A stretch of DNA of 5,294 nucleotides from RYN-428 sp035648595 (GCA_035648595.1 DASRLH010000109.1:1-5294), one strand, 5' to 3'. Shown: positions 1-5,294, counted from the stretch's first letter. Translations and numbers: made by a program. Notes: generated by a model not told the origin, from the letters alone.

Positions 1-1062
1 CCTTCAATGAAGGTCAACACGCTGTCGCTGTATTGAAGGCCGCCGATGCCGTCGATGCCGGCGGCGGCGATATCCGCTTTCCCGTCGCCGTTCAGATCGG
101 CGCCCACCATTTGGAATATGGTTCCGCTGTCGGCGTCGAAACTCACGGGCGCCAATAGCGCGCCCGCGCCGGTGTTCTGGAAAACATCCAGATTGCCGCC
201 GATATCTTCGGTGGCGACGTCGAGGCTGCCATCGCCGTTGAAATCGCCGAGCGTGATCGCGTTGGGCACATGGCTCAGTGAGTAATTCACGGCCGGCGCA
301 AACGACCCGCCGCCGTTATTGAGCAGCACGTTCACGTAATCGGTATGATTGAATGTATTTGTGACGGTGTCGGTCGCGACGATGAGATCGGGCTTGCCGC
401 TGCTGGTCAGTACGCCGGCCGTCATGACTTGAGGTATGCCGGTCACCGGATAACTAAAAGCGCTGCTGGAAAGAAACGCCCCGCCGCTGGTTCCAAATTG
501 CACGACCACCCCAGGGCCCCCGGCATACGCGATATCGGAGATTCCATCGCCATTGAAATCCGCGAGCACGAAGGTGCCGGCGTTGAAATTCTGTCCGTTC
601 GCATTCAGAATCGGGAACGGCGTCCGGAAATGGCCGCCGCCTGAGCCGATCAAGACCAGGGTTTTGTCGTCGGTCGAATCCGTAACAACCAGCCCATCGC
701 TGGACGTGCCGAAATGGCCGGTCTGCATGTACGTCAGCCCCGTGCCGCCCGTGAATGGAGTGCCGAAGGTTGTCGTCACCGGCGGCTGGAACGAGGGCGC
801 GGGGCTCCCCACGATGACTCCGGCGCCAAGGAAAACCGAAACGCTGGCATCCTGGAAACTCGCCACCGCGATATCCGGCACGCCATCGCCGTTGAAATCT
901 CCGATCGCCACCGCATCCGCGGTTCGCGCCGAATACGGCAGGACGATCGGCGCGCCGAAGGTGCCATCTCCCTTGTTCACATAAACGGCAACTTCAGTTT
1001 GCGGCGTGGCGCTATCGGTTTGTCCGATGACGACAATATCGGGCCTGCCATCCCCGTTGAGA
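1..1062 (-). repeat. Seven FG-GAP/VCBS-type units of roughly 50-60 residues
   Basis: Unit landmarks (first D of the D-x-N-G-D-G loop or its equivalent) fall at residues 59, 114, 175, 227, 276, 332 and 381 of the propeller protein, with spacings of 55, 61, 52, 49, 56 and 49. Five units keep the DxNGDGxxD calcium loop. The units at 175 (HFGTSSDGLVV) and 276 (VLTSSGKPDLIV) have lost the acidic ligands but keep the flanking hydrophobic pattern. Seven units match a seven-bladed propeller, although more may lie beyond the left edge. Confidence 0.8.
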
Positions 1063-1238
1063 TCCGCCACGGCGATATGGTTCGCATCGGCAATGCCCGG
1101 ATAGCCGACCACCTGCGGAAACGACACAGCCGCACTCAGCAATCGGCGAGTTTCCAACCGTTCAACACATCGTCGGTTGCCGGTGGTCTTGAAGCGGCGG
1201 TTGCGATCCCTTGTTCCCGAAAAAACAGATGCCTTCAT
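1..1238 (-). CDS. FG-GAP/VCBS repeat protein with LEPR-XLL-like N-terminus (3' end beyond the window)
   Basis: I read the frame codon by codon: it is open without a stop from the ATG at 1238-1236 to the left edge (412 codons), so the protein is longer than shown. Residues 25-36 read VERLETRRLLSA, a variant of the LEPR-XLL motif found near the N-terminus of large planctomycete surface proteins. No ordinary hydrophobic signal peptide precedes it. The rest is built from FG-GAP/VCBS-type units with calcium-binding loops: DLNGDGRPD (59-67), DFNGDGVPD (114-122), DFNGDGISD (227-235), DFNGDGSLD (332-340) and DLNGDGKAD (381-389), with degenerate units near 175 and 276. Such repeats form integrin-like beta-propellers and are usually extracellular. 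The start is backed by GGGAG six bases upstream and by an ATGA overlap with the preceding 105-residue ORF. The ligand and exact role are unknown; adhesion or surface binding is only an inference from the fold. Confidence 0.92.
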   Translation of the reverse strand, partial: MKASVFSGTRDRNRRFKTTGNRRCVERLETRRLLSAAVSFPQVVGYPGIADANHIAVADLNGDGRPDIVVIGQTDSATPQTEVAVYVNKGDGTFGAPIVLPYSARTADAVAIGDFNGDGVPDIAVASFQDASVSVFLGAGVIVGSPAPSFQPPVTTTFGTPFTGGTGLTYMQTGHFGTSSDGLVVTDSTDDKTLVLIGSGGGHFRTPFPILNANGQNFNAGTFVLADFNGDGISDIAYAGGPGVVVQFGTSGGAFLSSSAFSYPVTGIPQVMTAGVLTSSGKPDLIVATDTVTNTFNHTDYVNVLLNNGGGSFAPAVNYSLSHVPNAITLGDFNGDGSLDVATEDIGGNLDVFQNTGAGALLAPVSFDADSGTIFQMVGADLNGDGKADIAAAGIDGIGGLQYSDSVLTFIE

Positions 1239-1552
1239 TTGCTGCTCCCATGAATGAAAGTGGCCACGGATGCCGCGCGAGGGCGGACGAGAAGTCCGAA
1301 CAATATCGCCGCCAAAGCCAAAATGCCATTGGGCTCGGGCGCCGTGCCCGGATATTGCGCGCCGAGGGCGGACGTGACCACCCGGCTAACAATCAGATTG
1401 CCGCTGGTGTCGTACAGGCTGAGGTTGGTCACTTCGATGGTGTTGCTGAAATCGACCTGGGTGCTTTGAATCTCGGAACCAGATCCCGGTACCTGCGCCC
1501 CCGCGAGGGCGGCGGCCTGGTAGGATAACTCCAGAAATTGGGAGGCGAGCAT
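1235..1552 (-). CDS. Small protein with PEP-CTERM-like C-terminus, possibly a remnant of a longer gene
   Basis: This 105-residue ORF ends with a PEP-CTERM-like signal: P72-E73-P74, then a hydrophobic stretch (residues 76-89, GILALAAILFGLLV) and basic R90-P-R92. PEP-CTERM tails direct exported proteins to exosortase, which cleaves near the PEP motif. Two things are odd. There is no N-terminal signal peptide, and 13 residues (AASVATFIHGSSK) follow the basic cluster, where the sorting signal normally ends. The sequence before PEP (VDFSNTIEVTNLSLYDTSG) resembles the last beta-strands of ordinary PEP-CTERM proteins, which suggests an N-terminally truncated gene. Against simple decay, GGGAGG lies five bases before the ATG, a good promoter lies upstream, and the TGA overlaps the next gene's ATG. 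It may be a live short ORF kept for coupling, or a tail-anchored membrane protein. I do not recognise a specific family. Confidence 0.55.
   Translation of the reverse strand: MLASQFLELSYQAAALAGAQVPGSGSEIQSTQVDFSNTIEVTNLSLYDTSGNLIVSRVVTSALGAQYPGTAPEPNGILALAAILFGLLVRPRAASVATFIHGSSK
1239..1251 (-). promoter_or_regulatory. Ribosome binding site of the propeller gene
   Basis: On the minus strand the bases before the ATG read GGGAGCAGCAAATG, a GGGAG core about six bases from the start. It lies inside the end of the 105-residue ORF, as expected for coupled genes, and supports the ATG at 1238. Confidence 0.6.
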
Positions 1553-1557
1553 TTTTT

Positions 1558-1563
1558 CCTCCC
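1558..1563 (-). promoter_or_regulatory. Strong ribosome binding site of the 105-residue ORF
   Basis: The minus strand reads GGGAGGAAAAAATG: a full GGAGG core with a five-base spacer to the ATG at 1552. This fixes the start and argues that the short ORF is translated from here and is not just an open 3' fragment. Confidence 0.7.
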
Positions 1564-1682
1564 GATTGTTGTGCGGAACGGATCTGGGCGAAGCGAACCG
1601 GATGCTTCAAAAAAATGCAATACGCGAGGCGCCCCACGCGATCAATCAAGTGCAAACCACGATTACGTCAATCGACTCAAAA

Positions 1683-1711
1683 ATGCTAGCAAGCGTGCCA
1701 AAAACTGTCAA
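1683..1711 (-). promoter_or_regulatory. Sigma70-like promoter for the PEP-CTERM-like/propeller gene pair
   Basis: The minus strand has a perfect -35 hexamer TTGACA (1711-1706), a 17-base spacer, and TAGCAT (1688-1683), which matches four of six -10 consensus positions. Transcription would start near 1676, leaving an untranslated leader of about 120 bases before the ATG at 1552. The site lies just past the spoVR stop, so the left-hand pair can be expressed independently. An 8-bp palindrome TGCTAGCA (1684-1691) overlaps the -10 hexamer; it could be an operator or chance. Confidence 0.6.
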
Positions 1712-1734
1712 CCGGGCCACCGTCGGCGCGCTCG

Positions 1735-4467
1735 CTATATTTGATGTGCCGGCTTGGGCAGATCATCGTGGATGGTCTGCTGCTTGGGTTGCTCGCCATT
1801 GTAGGTGAACAGGATCATGTCATCATCGATGCGGGCTTGCAGGTGGACCGGCCGCTTCCAGACCTGATAGACGTTCTTGAGCGTCTCGATGGCGAACTTG
1901 ATCTCGATGTCCAGGCCGTTGTGCTTGTGGGCCAGGTATAGCTCGCCGCGATCGCAATAGTTGCCGTCCACCACGTAGATGAACGGCTGGCCCATGTTCG
2001 TCAGTTGGTAGAGCATCGTCTGCTTGATGCGCTGCGCATCGCGGCTGATGATGCGCAACTGGCCGGTGTGCGGGTCTTTGCCGTATTGGTAGAACTTGTG
2101 CTTCTCGATGAATTCAGGGGTCATGAATTCGTCGATGAAGTTGACGTCGTTGTAGACCCGCCGCACCTCGAATATTTTTTCCCGGCCCAGGCCCAGGCCC
2201 TTGTCCCACTTCTCGCGTTCGCCCAGGTTTTTGGCTTCGTCGTATTCCTTGCCAAACTTTCCCTTGTTCCAGCGGTCCTCGATGTCGCGGAATAGCTCGA
2301 TGCCGATCTTATATGGATTGAAGTTGCCCGGCGGCATGTGAACGGTGCCGGAATGATGATCGGCGTAATCGATGATTTCCTTGGCATCCACAAAATGTTT
2401 CGTCATCAACGTGGAGTGCCAGAAGCTGTTGTGATTGACGAAACCCTGCGCGGCGTATCGGTGCGTCTGCTCCACCGTGACATCGTAAACATCCGCGCGG
2501 CGGCGCTCGATGCTCACAATTTCATCCTCCCACGTCTCCTCCTTGTACCAACGATGGCCCTCGATGTACTGACCTAGCGCGGCTTGCTTGCGCGTCAGAC
2601 CAAAGCCAATCTCGCGATGAAAGACGCTTGCCGATTTGCCGGCAATGTGCACATGCCAGCAACCATCTTTGTGCGGACGGCGGCTGGAGAGAATTCCAAA
2701 ATTGAGCAGCAGCAACTGGACCGTCTTGCTCATCGCCGTGCTTGACGTGGAGAGGATGGCGCCCTGCCTGCCGGCATATCCGTCGCAATCGAAGTATGCG
2801 CGCAGAAACGCGGCGACCACGTCCCTGGGCGAACGGAGAATGCAATCGGGAACCACCTTTTCGCGCGCGCACACGCCGGTCTTCATCCCAAGGTGCTTGA
2901 GGAAGTCCTTGACGGTTTCGGAGCTGAACAAAATTCGCCATCGGCTCTCGTCCCATTTCTTGCGCGGCGTGATTCCGAAAAGTTCGGCGGTGAGTTGCGC
3001 GAACCGGTCGGCTTGCTCCTCGTCACCCGTGGTCAAACCGATCACGCGCTTGGTTTCGCTGATGTGGCCGTCGCCGGTCAGATATCCGAGGAAAGCCGCG
3101 AAGCTCGCGTCCACCACCTTGGGAACGCCCACCACGCGGCGCTTGTTATGCATGATCGTGGCTGTGGCCAGATTCACATCGTAGTCGGCAACCGCGCCCG
3201 CTACCTGCGCGGTCCGTCGAACGTAGCGCCCCTCGCGGAAGCGAAGGATCGTATCAATGCAAACTCCCGCATTCTCGGCGGCGTCCGTCAGCGTGATGCG
3301 GCGTTTCGTTTCCCAATTCAGTTGGACGGGTTCGGCCGCCCAAACATTCGCGCCGCCGGTGATCGCGACCCGATCTCCCTCTTTTATTTCGCCCAAGGCG
3401 CGCCAGTTTTGGTCGGGCAAAAGCAGGCGATGGGTTGTCGAACCTTCAATTTCCAAGCCACGCCGCGTGCGCACCCGGACCGTTTCGCGGTCCTCGAACC
3501 GCGCCCAATCCCGCACCGGTTGCATCCCCTGCCCGTCATTCACCCGCACGCCGGCACGATCGTTCACGATATCCCCCATGGGCAGCACGCCGCGATCGGT
3601 GAACAGCAGCGCATCGGATGTCACGCAGGCCCATCCTTCGTTCATTACCTTCGTCATTCCCTGCGGCGCATAGTAATAGCTCTCCTCGCGCACCATCCCC
3701 AGGCAGTCGGCCTGCCAATCCTCCAGCCGGGCATGCTCCAGCAGGTACAGCAGCACATCCCGCGTGGGCCGGTTGGGCGTGCTGCGGCGGACTTTTTCCC
3801 GCTCGCTGCGCAGCTTCTTCGCCTCGGCCTCCATCACCGCGGGCGGGTTGATCCAGCGATCGAGGTAATCCTTGCTTTTGAACTTCGTGAGCTCGTTCTC
3901 CTCTCGCCTGGGCTGCTCATGACGGGGATCGTTGGGGCCGCGTTGCATGAACATACTGTGCGGATCGATCAGGTGCTCGATGGACAGGCAAACGTCCATC
4001 CACTTCTCGACCAGGTCGTACCCATGCTTCTCGATGTGCCGGCGGACGTGGGTGGCGTGGTTCGCCATCTCATCCATCATCTTCCGGTTCGTCTGGCTGA
4101 ACCACAGATTGTTCTTGAAGAAATCCGCGTGCCCGTACACATGCGCGATCACCAGCTTTTGATCGACGAGCTGATTGGATTCCTGCAGGTAGGCGTAGCA
4201 CGGATCATTATTGATGACCATCTCATAGATGCGGCCCAGGCCATAATGATGGCGTTTGCGGATCGATTCGTATTCCGCCCCGAACCGCCAGTGCGGATAA
4301 CGCTGCGGGAAACCGCCATAAGCGGCAATCTGGTTCATCTGCTCGTAATCGCACATCTCGAAGATGACGGGAAAGAAGTCCAGCCCGTACGCGCGGGCGC
4401 GCTCGCGGATCTGCTTCTTGGCCGCCAGCAGTTCTTCGGGGAATGCCGTGAGGGTATGGGATGCCAT
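1735..4467 (-). CDS. spoVR: SpoVR family protein precursor containing an in-frame intein
   Basis: This 910-residue precursor (from the ATG) is a SpoVR/YcgB homologue split by a 400-residue intein. The N-extein is residues 1-280 and the C-extein 681-910. The excised, joined host protein would be about 510 residues, close to the size I recall for E. coli YcgB. Family landmarks: YPHWRFG (57-63), the INNDPCYAYLQESN region (85-98), HVYGHADFFKNN (109-120), MNEGWA (275-280) joined after splicing to SFWH (681-684), and NPYKIGIELFRDIE (from about 717). SpoVR is needed for normal spore cortex in Bacillus, but the family is widespread in non-sporulating bacteria, where it accompanies a PrkA-type kinase and a YeaH/YhbH VWA protein in stress responses; its biochemistry is unclear to me. 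Neither partner is visible here. An in-frame TTG at 4485 could add six residues (MRAQTN), but ATG is preferred. Neither start has a clear ribosome binding site, so coupling to the upstream small gene is possible. Confidence 0.96.
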   Translation of the reverse strand: MASHTLTAFPEELLAAKKQIRERARAYGLDFFPVIFEMCDYEQMNQIAAYGGFPQRYPHWRFGAEYESIRKRHHYGLGRIYEMVINNDPCYAYLQESNQLVDQKLVIAHVYGHADFFKNNLWFSQTNRKMMDEMANHATHVRRHIEKHGYDLVEKWMDVCLSIEHLIDPHSMFMQRGPNDPRHEQPRREENELTKFKSKDYLDRWINPPAVMEAEAKKLRSEREKVRRSTPNRPTRDVLLYLLEHARLEDWQADCLGMVREESYYYAPQGMTKVMNEGWACVTSDALLFTDRGVLPMGDIVNDRAGVRVNDGQGMQPVRDWARFEDRETVRVRTRRGLEIEGSTTHRLLLPDQNWRALGEIKEGDRVAITGGANVWAAEPVQLNWETKRRITLTDAAENAGVCIDTILRFREGRYVRRTAQVAGAVADYDVNLATATIMHNKRRVVGVPKVVDASFAAFLGYLTGDGHISETKRVIGLTTGDEEQADRFAQLTAELFGITPRKKWDESRWRILFSSETVKDFLKHLGMKTGVCAREKVVPDCILRSPRDVVAAFLRAYFDCDGYAGRQGAILSTSSTAMSKTVQLLLLNFGILSSRRPHKDGCWHVHIAGKSASVFHREIGFGLTRKQAALGQYIEGHRWYKEETWEDEIVSIERRRADVYDVTVEQTHRYAAQGFVNHNSFWHSTLMTKHFVDAKEIIDYADHHSGTVHMPPGNFNPYKIGIELFRDIEDRWNKGKFGKEYDEAKNLGEREKWDKGLGLGREKIFEVRRVYNDVNFIDEFMTPEFIEKHKFYQYGKDPHTGQLRIISRDAQRIKQTMLYQLTNMGQPFIYVVDGNYCDRGELYLAHKHNGLDIEIKFAIETLKNVYQVWKRPVHLQARIDDDMILFTYNGEQPKQQTIHDDLPKPAHQI
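2428..3627 (-). mobile_element. SpoVR intein: Hint splicing domain plus LAGLIDADG homing endonuclease
   Basis: This in-frame insert spans residues 281-680 of the SpoVR precursor (400 residues). Block A starts at the catalytic Cys281 (CVTSDALLFTDRGVLPM). Block B is GSTTHRLL, with His346. Block F is YDVTVEQTHRYAAQGF (661-676), and block G ends VNHN with His679-Asn680, followed by Ser681 as the +1 nucleophile. This is a class 1 arrangement: Cys1, terminal Asn, Ser +1. Between the splicing halves lie two LAGLIDADG motifs, FLGYLTGDG (459-467) and FLRAYFDCDG (554-563), with acidic residues Asp466 and Asp562 intact, and downstream text typical of DOD-type endonucleases (LLLLNFGILS, FHREIGFGL). It is therefore predicted to splice itself out post-translationally and to encode a site-specific endonuclease able to home into intein-free spoVR alleles. 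By eye its GC content does not differ strikingly from the exteins. Confidence 0.95.
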
Positions 4468-4472
4468 GTTTG

Positions 4473-4486
4473 TTTGCGCTCGCAAA
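4473..4486. repeat. Perfect inverted repeat just upstream of the spoVR start
   Basis: TTTGCG and CGCAAA are separated by two bases (TTTGCGCTCGCAAA on the plus strand). The element ends six bases before the spoVR ATG and includes the alternative TTG start. It could be an operator half-site pair or a short RNA hairpin over the initiation region, or chance. Function is unproven. Confidence 0.35.
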
Positions 4487-4514
4487 GGAACCGGAACCGC
4501 TCAACTTCAACAAC

Positions 4515-4772
4515 TCACTTTCGCCGGCGCCTGCCTGGCGGCGGCGGCCGGTCGATGTGCTCGGCCATGACAATATTAGGAATCGAGATAATCTTCAGCC
4601 GGCTTCCCGAACGCGCCGCCGGATCGTCATGTAGCCCCAGTACCAGCGAAAGGCCCGAAATAATCGCCCGCCGGGGATTATTGACGATGAAACGGTCGCC
4701 GCTCGCCAGGGTCACCTGAAAAGGCCGGAACGGCTCCTCGAACAGGATTTCCTCAATTTCACCAGGACCCAT
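4515..4772 (-). CDS. Small conserved-type hypothetical protein (85 aa, 'EPFRPF' motif)
   Basis: The ATG at 4772 is chosen over an upstream in-frame start because AAGGAGG sits three bases before it. The product has 85 residues. It opens with an acidic helix-like segment (GPGEIEEILFEEPFRPF, residues 2-18), then VTLASGDRFIVNNPRRAII (about 20-38), a strand-rich middle (LKIISIPNIVMAEHI) and a Pro/Arg tail PPPPGRRRRK (76-85). The pattern 'PFxPFxVxLxxGxxFxVxxP...' recalls small beta-rich hypothetical proteins common in planctomycetes; I know no assigned function. There is no signal peptide or membrane segment, so it is probably cytoplasmic, and the basic tail could bind nucleic acid or another acidic partner. 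It lies 47 bp upstream of spoVR on the same strand and is likely in the same transcript. Confidence 0.78.
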   Translation of the reverse strand: MGPGEIEEILFEEPFRPFQVTLASGDRFIVNNPRRAIISGLSLVLGLHDDPAARSGSRLKIISIPNIVMAEHIDRPPPPGRRRRK

Positions 4773-4776
4773 ATTC

Positions 4777-4784
4777 CTCCTTAT
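4777..4784 (-). promoter_or_regulatory. Ribosome binding site of the 85-residue gene
   Basis: The minus strand reads TAAGGAGGAATATG, an eight-base match to the 16S anti-Shine-Dalgarno complement. The spacer of three bases is shorter than usual. It decides the start of the small gene. Confidence 0.75.
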
Positions 4785-4852
4785 CGAACCACCGGGTTGG
4801 GATGATGAATGATAGCGCGTACGCCGTGGCATTGAAACTGTCGCATCGAACC

Positions 4853-4870
4853 CGTCGAAAAGGATCGACG
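4853..4870. repeat. Perfect 6-bp inverted repeat in the divergent intergenic region
   Basis: CGTCGA and TCGACG are separated by the six bases AAAGGA. No T-run follows on either strand, so it is not an intrinsic terminator. It lies between the divergent small-protein and lipoprotein genes, where an operator or leader hairpin is possible. The rest of 4773-5017 shows no convincing promoter or RNA gene. Confidence 0.4.
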
Positions 4871-5005
4871 CCTGTGCTCCCGAAATTTTTGCCGGAATCC
4901 TGGTTCACAGCAATGCCATCCCTCCTCTATCTTGTGCCCGGCGGCAATCGTTGACCGCATGAATGCAGGCACGACTGCCTCATTCGAATGGGATTTGGTT
5001 TAACA

Positions 5006-5011
5006 CAGGTG
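5006..5011 (+). promoter_or_regulatory. Ribosome binding site of the lipoprotein gene
   Basis: ACAGGTGACGAGAATG: AGGTGA, about six bases of match to the anti-Shine-Dalgarno complement, lies six bases before the ATG at 5018. It favours this ATG over the in-frame GTG at 5009, which overlaps the site itself. Confidence 0.55.
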
Positions 5012-5017
5012 ACGAGA

Positions 5018-5294
5018 ATGACAAGGATACGATATCGCTTGGCGAGCGGATTGTTCCTGCCGGCGTTGAGCGTCGGCACATTGCTATTGGCCGGTTGCGG
5101 CCACGAGCATCATCAGGATCAGCCGCAATCCGTCGTGCTCATGGATGACAGCGGCTTTCGACACGAAGGCTACTACGACCAATCCCATGGCTGGCATGGC
5201 GGATACTACGACGAGCGCCACGCTTACCACCCCGACGCCCACGATTGGCATGCCAGCGCCAAGCGCGAAGCCCCCCGCCAGCCCGCCCATGACC
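5018..5294 (+). CDS. His/Tyr-rich lipoprotein, N-terminal part (runs off the right edge)
   Basis: Translation from the ATG gives 92 residues before the window ends. It begins with a lipoprotein signal peptide: basic MTRIRYR, a hydrophobic core (about 11-25) and the lipobox L24-A-G-C27, so signal peptidase II should cleave before Cys27 and the protein should be lipid-anchored in the envelope. The visible mature part is very rich in His, with 11 among the 65 residues after the Cys, plus many Asp, Glu and Tyr. It carries an 11-residue tandem repeat, HEGYYDQSHGW (49-59) and HGGYYDERHAY (60-70). Such composition suggests metal binding, but that is an inference; I do not recognise a family. The gene is divergent from the spoVR unit. 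An in-frame GTG at 5009 would add three residues. Confidence 0.82.
   Translation, partial: MTRIRYRLASGLFLPALSVGTLLLAGCGHEHHQDQPQSVVLMDDSGFRHEGYYDQSHGWHGGYYDERHAYHPDAHDWHASAKREAPRQPAHD
5162..5227 (+). repeat. Tandem 11-residue (33-bp) repeat in the lipoprotein
   Basis: Two adjacent copies encode H-[EG]-G-Y-Y-D-x-x-H-[GA]-[WY]. The DNA copies have diverged, so the repeat is better conserved as protein than as sequence. A third partial unit (HPDAHDW) may follow at once. Confidence 0.6.

Noticed and set aside
46..1253. Several overlapping plus-strand frames across the left third
   Set aside because: They are complements of the FG-GAP repeats (recurring SPSPLKS/AIAVEI text mirrors the DFNGDG codons). 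The minus-strand frame is continuous and family-consistent.
1591..1616. GAAGC-N9-GCTTC followed by an A-run, considered as a terminator
   Set aside because: The A-run follows on the plus strand, so no U-run would follow the hairpin in minus-strand transcripts. The plus-strand reading is also A-rich, so it is not an intrinsic terminator.
2893..4719. Long plus-strand open frame of 608 codons
   Set aside because: It lies antisense to spoVR and its intein, its translation shows no recognisable domain, and the opposite strand carries unmistakable SpoVR and intein motifs. It is a GC-rich shadow frame.
4781..4972. Minus-strand 63-codon ORF (GTG start) whose TAA overlaps the ribosome binding site of the 85-residue gene
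   Set aside because: The stop placement is operon-like, but the start is weak, the product (Cys/His/Arg-rich, no domain) is unconvincing, and codon choice looks unselected. It is kept as a remote possibility only.
4963..5148. Plus-strand 61-codon ORF at the right
   Set aside because: It overlaps the lipoprotein gene in another frame, while the lipoprotein frame has a ribosome binding site, a signal peptide and a lipobox.
5084..5290. Minus-strand hydrophobic 68-codon ORF
   Set aside because: The Val/Ala/Gly-rich text is the complement of the His/Asp/Tyr-rich lipoprotein codons and has no supporting start signal.
1..5294. CRISPR arrays, tRNA or rRNA genes, IS elements
   Set aside because: I saw no direct-repeat arrays with spacers, no RNA gene signatures and no transposase motifs on either strand.

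Overview
The window carries five probable genes from a GC-rich bacterium, most likely a planctomycete (perhaps Phycisphaerae). The lineage is inferred from the N-terminal VERLETRRLLSA motif (LEPR-XLL type) on a repeat protein, a PEP-CTERM-like tail, and a small 'EPFRPF' protein of a sort I associate with planctomycetes. It is not proven by a marker gene.

Layout, left to right. (1) Positions 1-1238, minus strand: the 5' part of a gene for an FG-GAP/VCBS-type beta-propeller protein, running off the left edge with 412 complete codons visible. (2) 1235-1552, minus: a 105-residue ORF with a PEP-CTERM-like end. Its TGA overlaps the ATG of the propeller gene as ATGA, so the two look translationally coupled. 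(3) 1553-1734: a gap holding a good sigma70-like promoter (TTGACA, 17 bp, TAGCAT) that reads into this pair. (4) 1735-4467, minus: a SpoVR-family gene interrupted in frame by a complete 400-residue intein (2428-3627) with a LAGLIDADG homing endonuclease. Removing the intein would leave a SpoVR of about 510 residues. (5) 4515-4772, minus: a small conserved-looking hypothetical protein with a strong ribosome binding site, 47 bp upstream of spoVR and probably co-transcribed with it. (6) 4773-5017: a divergent intergenic region with a perfect short hairpin and no convincing promoter. (7) 5018 to the right edge, plus: the start of a His/Tyr/Asp-rich lipoprotein gene with a clear lipobox.

The main discovery is the SpoVR intein. 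It sits inside the most conserved SpoVR motif (NEGWA/SFWH). The splicing residues (Cys1, an S-T-T-H block B, block F His, terminal His-Asn, and +1 Ser) and both endonuclease acidic residues are present, so it looks intact for both splicing and homing. The usual SpoVR partners, the PrkA-type kinase and the YeaH/YhbH VWA protein, are absent from the visible neighbourhood. The left-hand pair and the lipoprotein appear to be envelope or surface genes with no evident functional link to spoVR.
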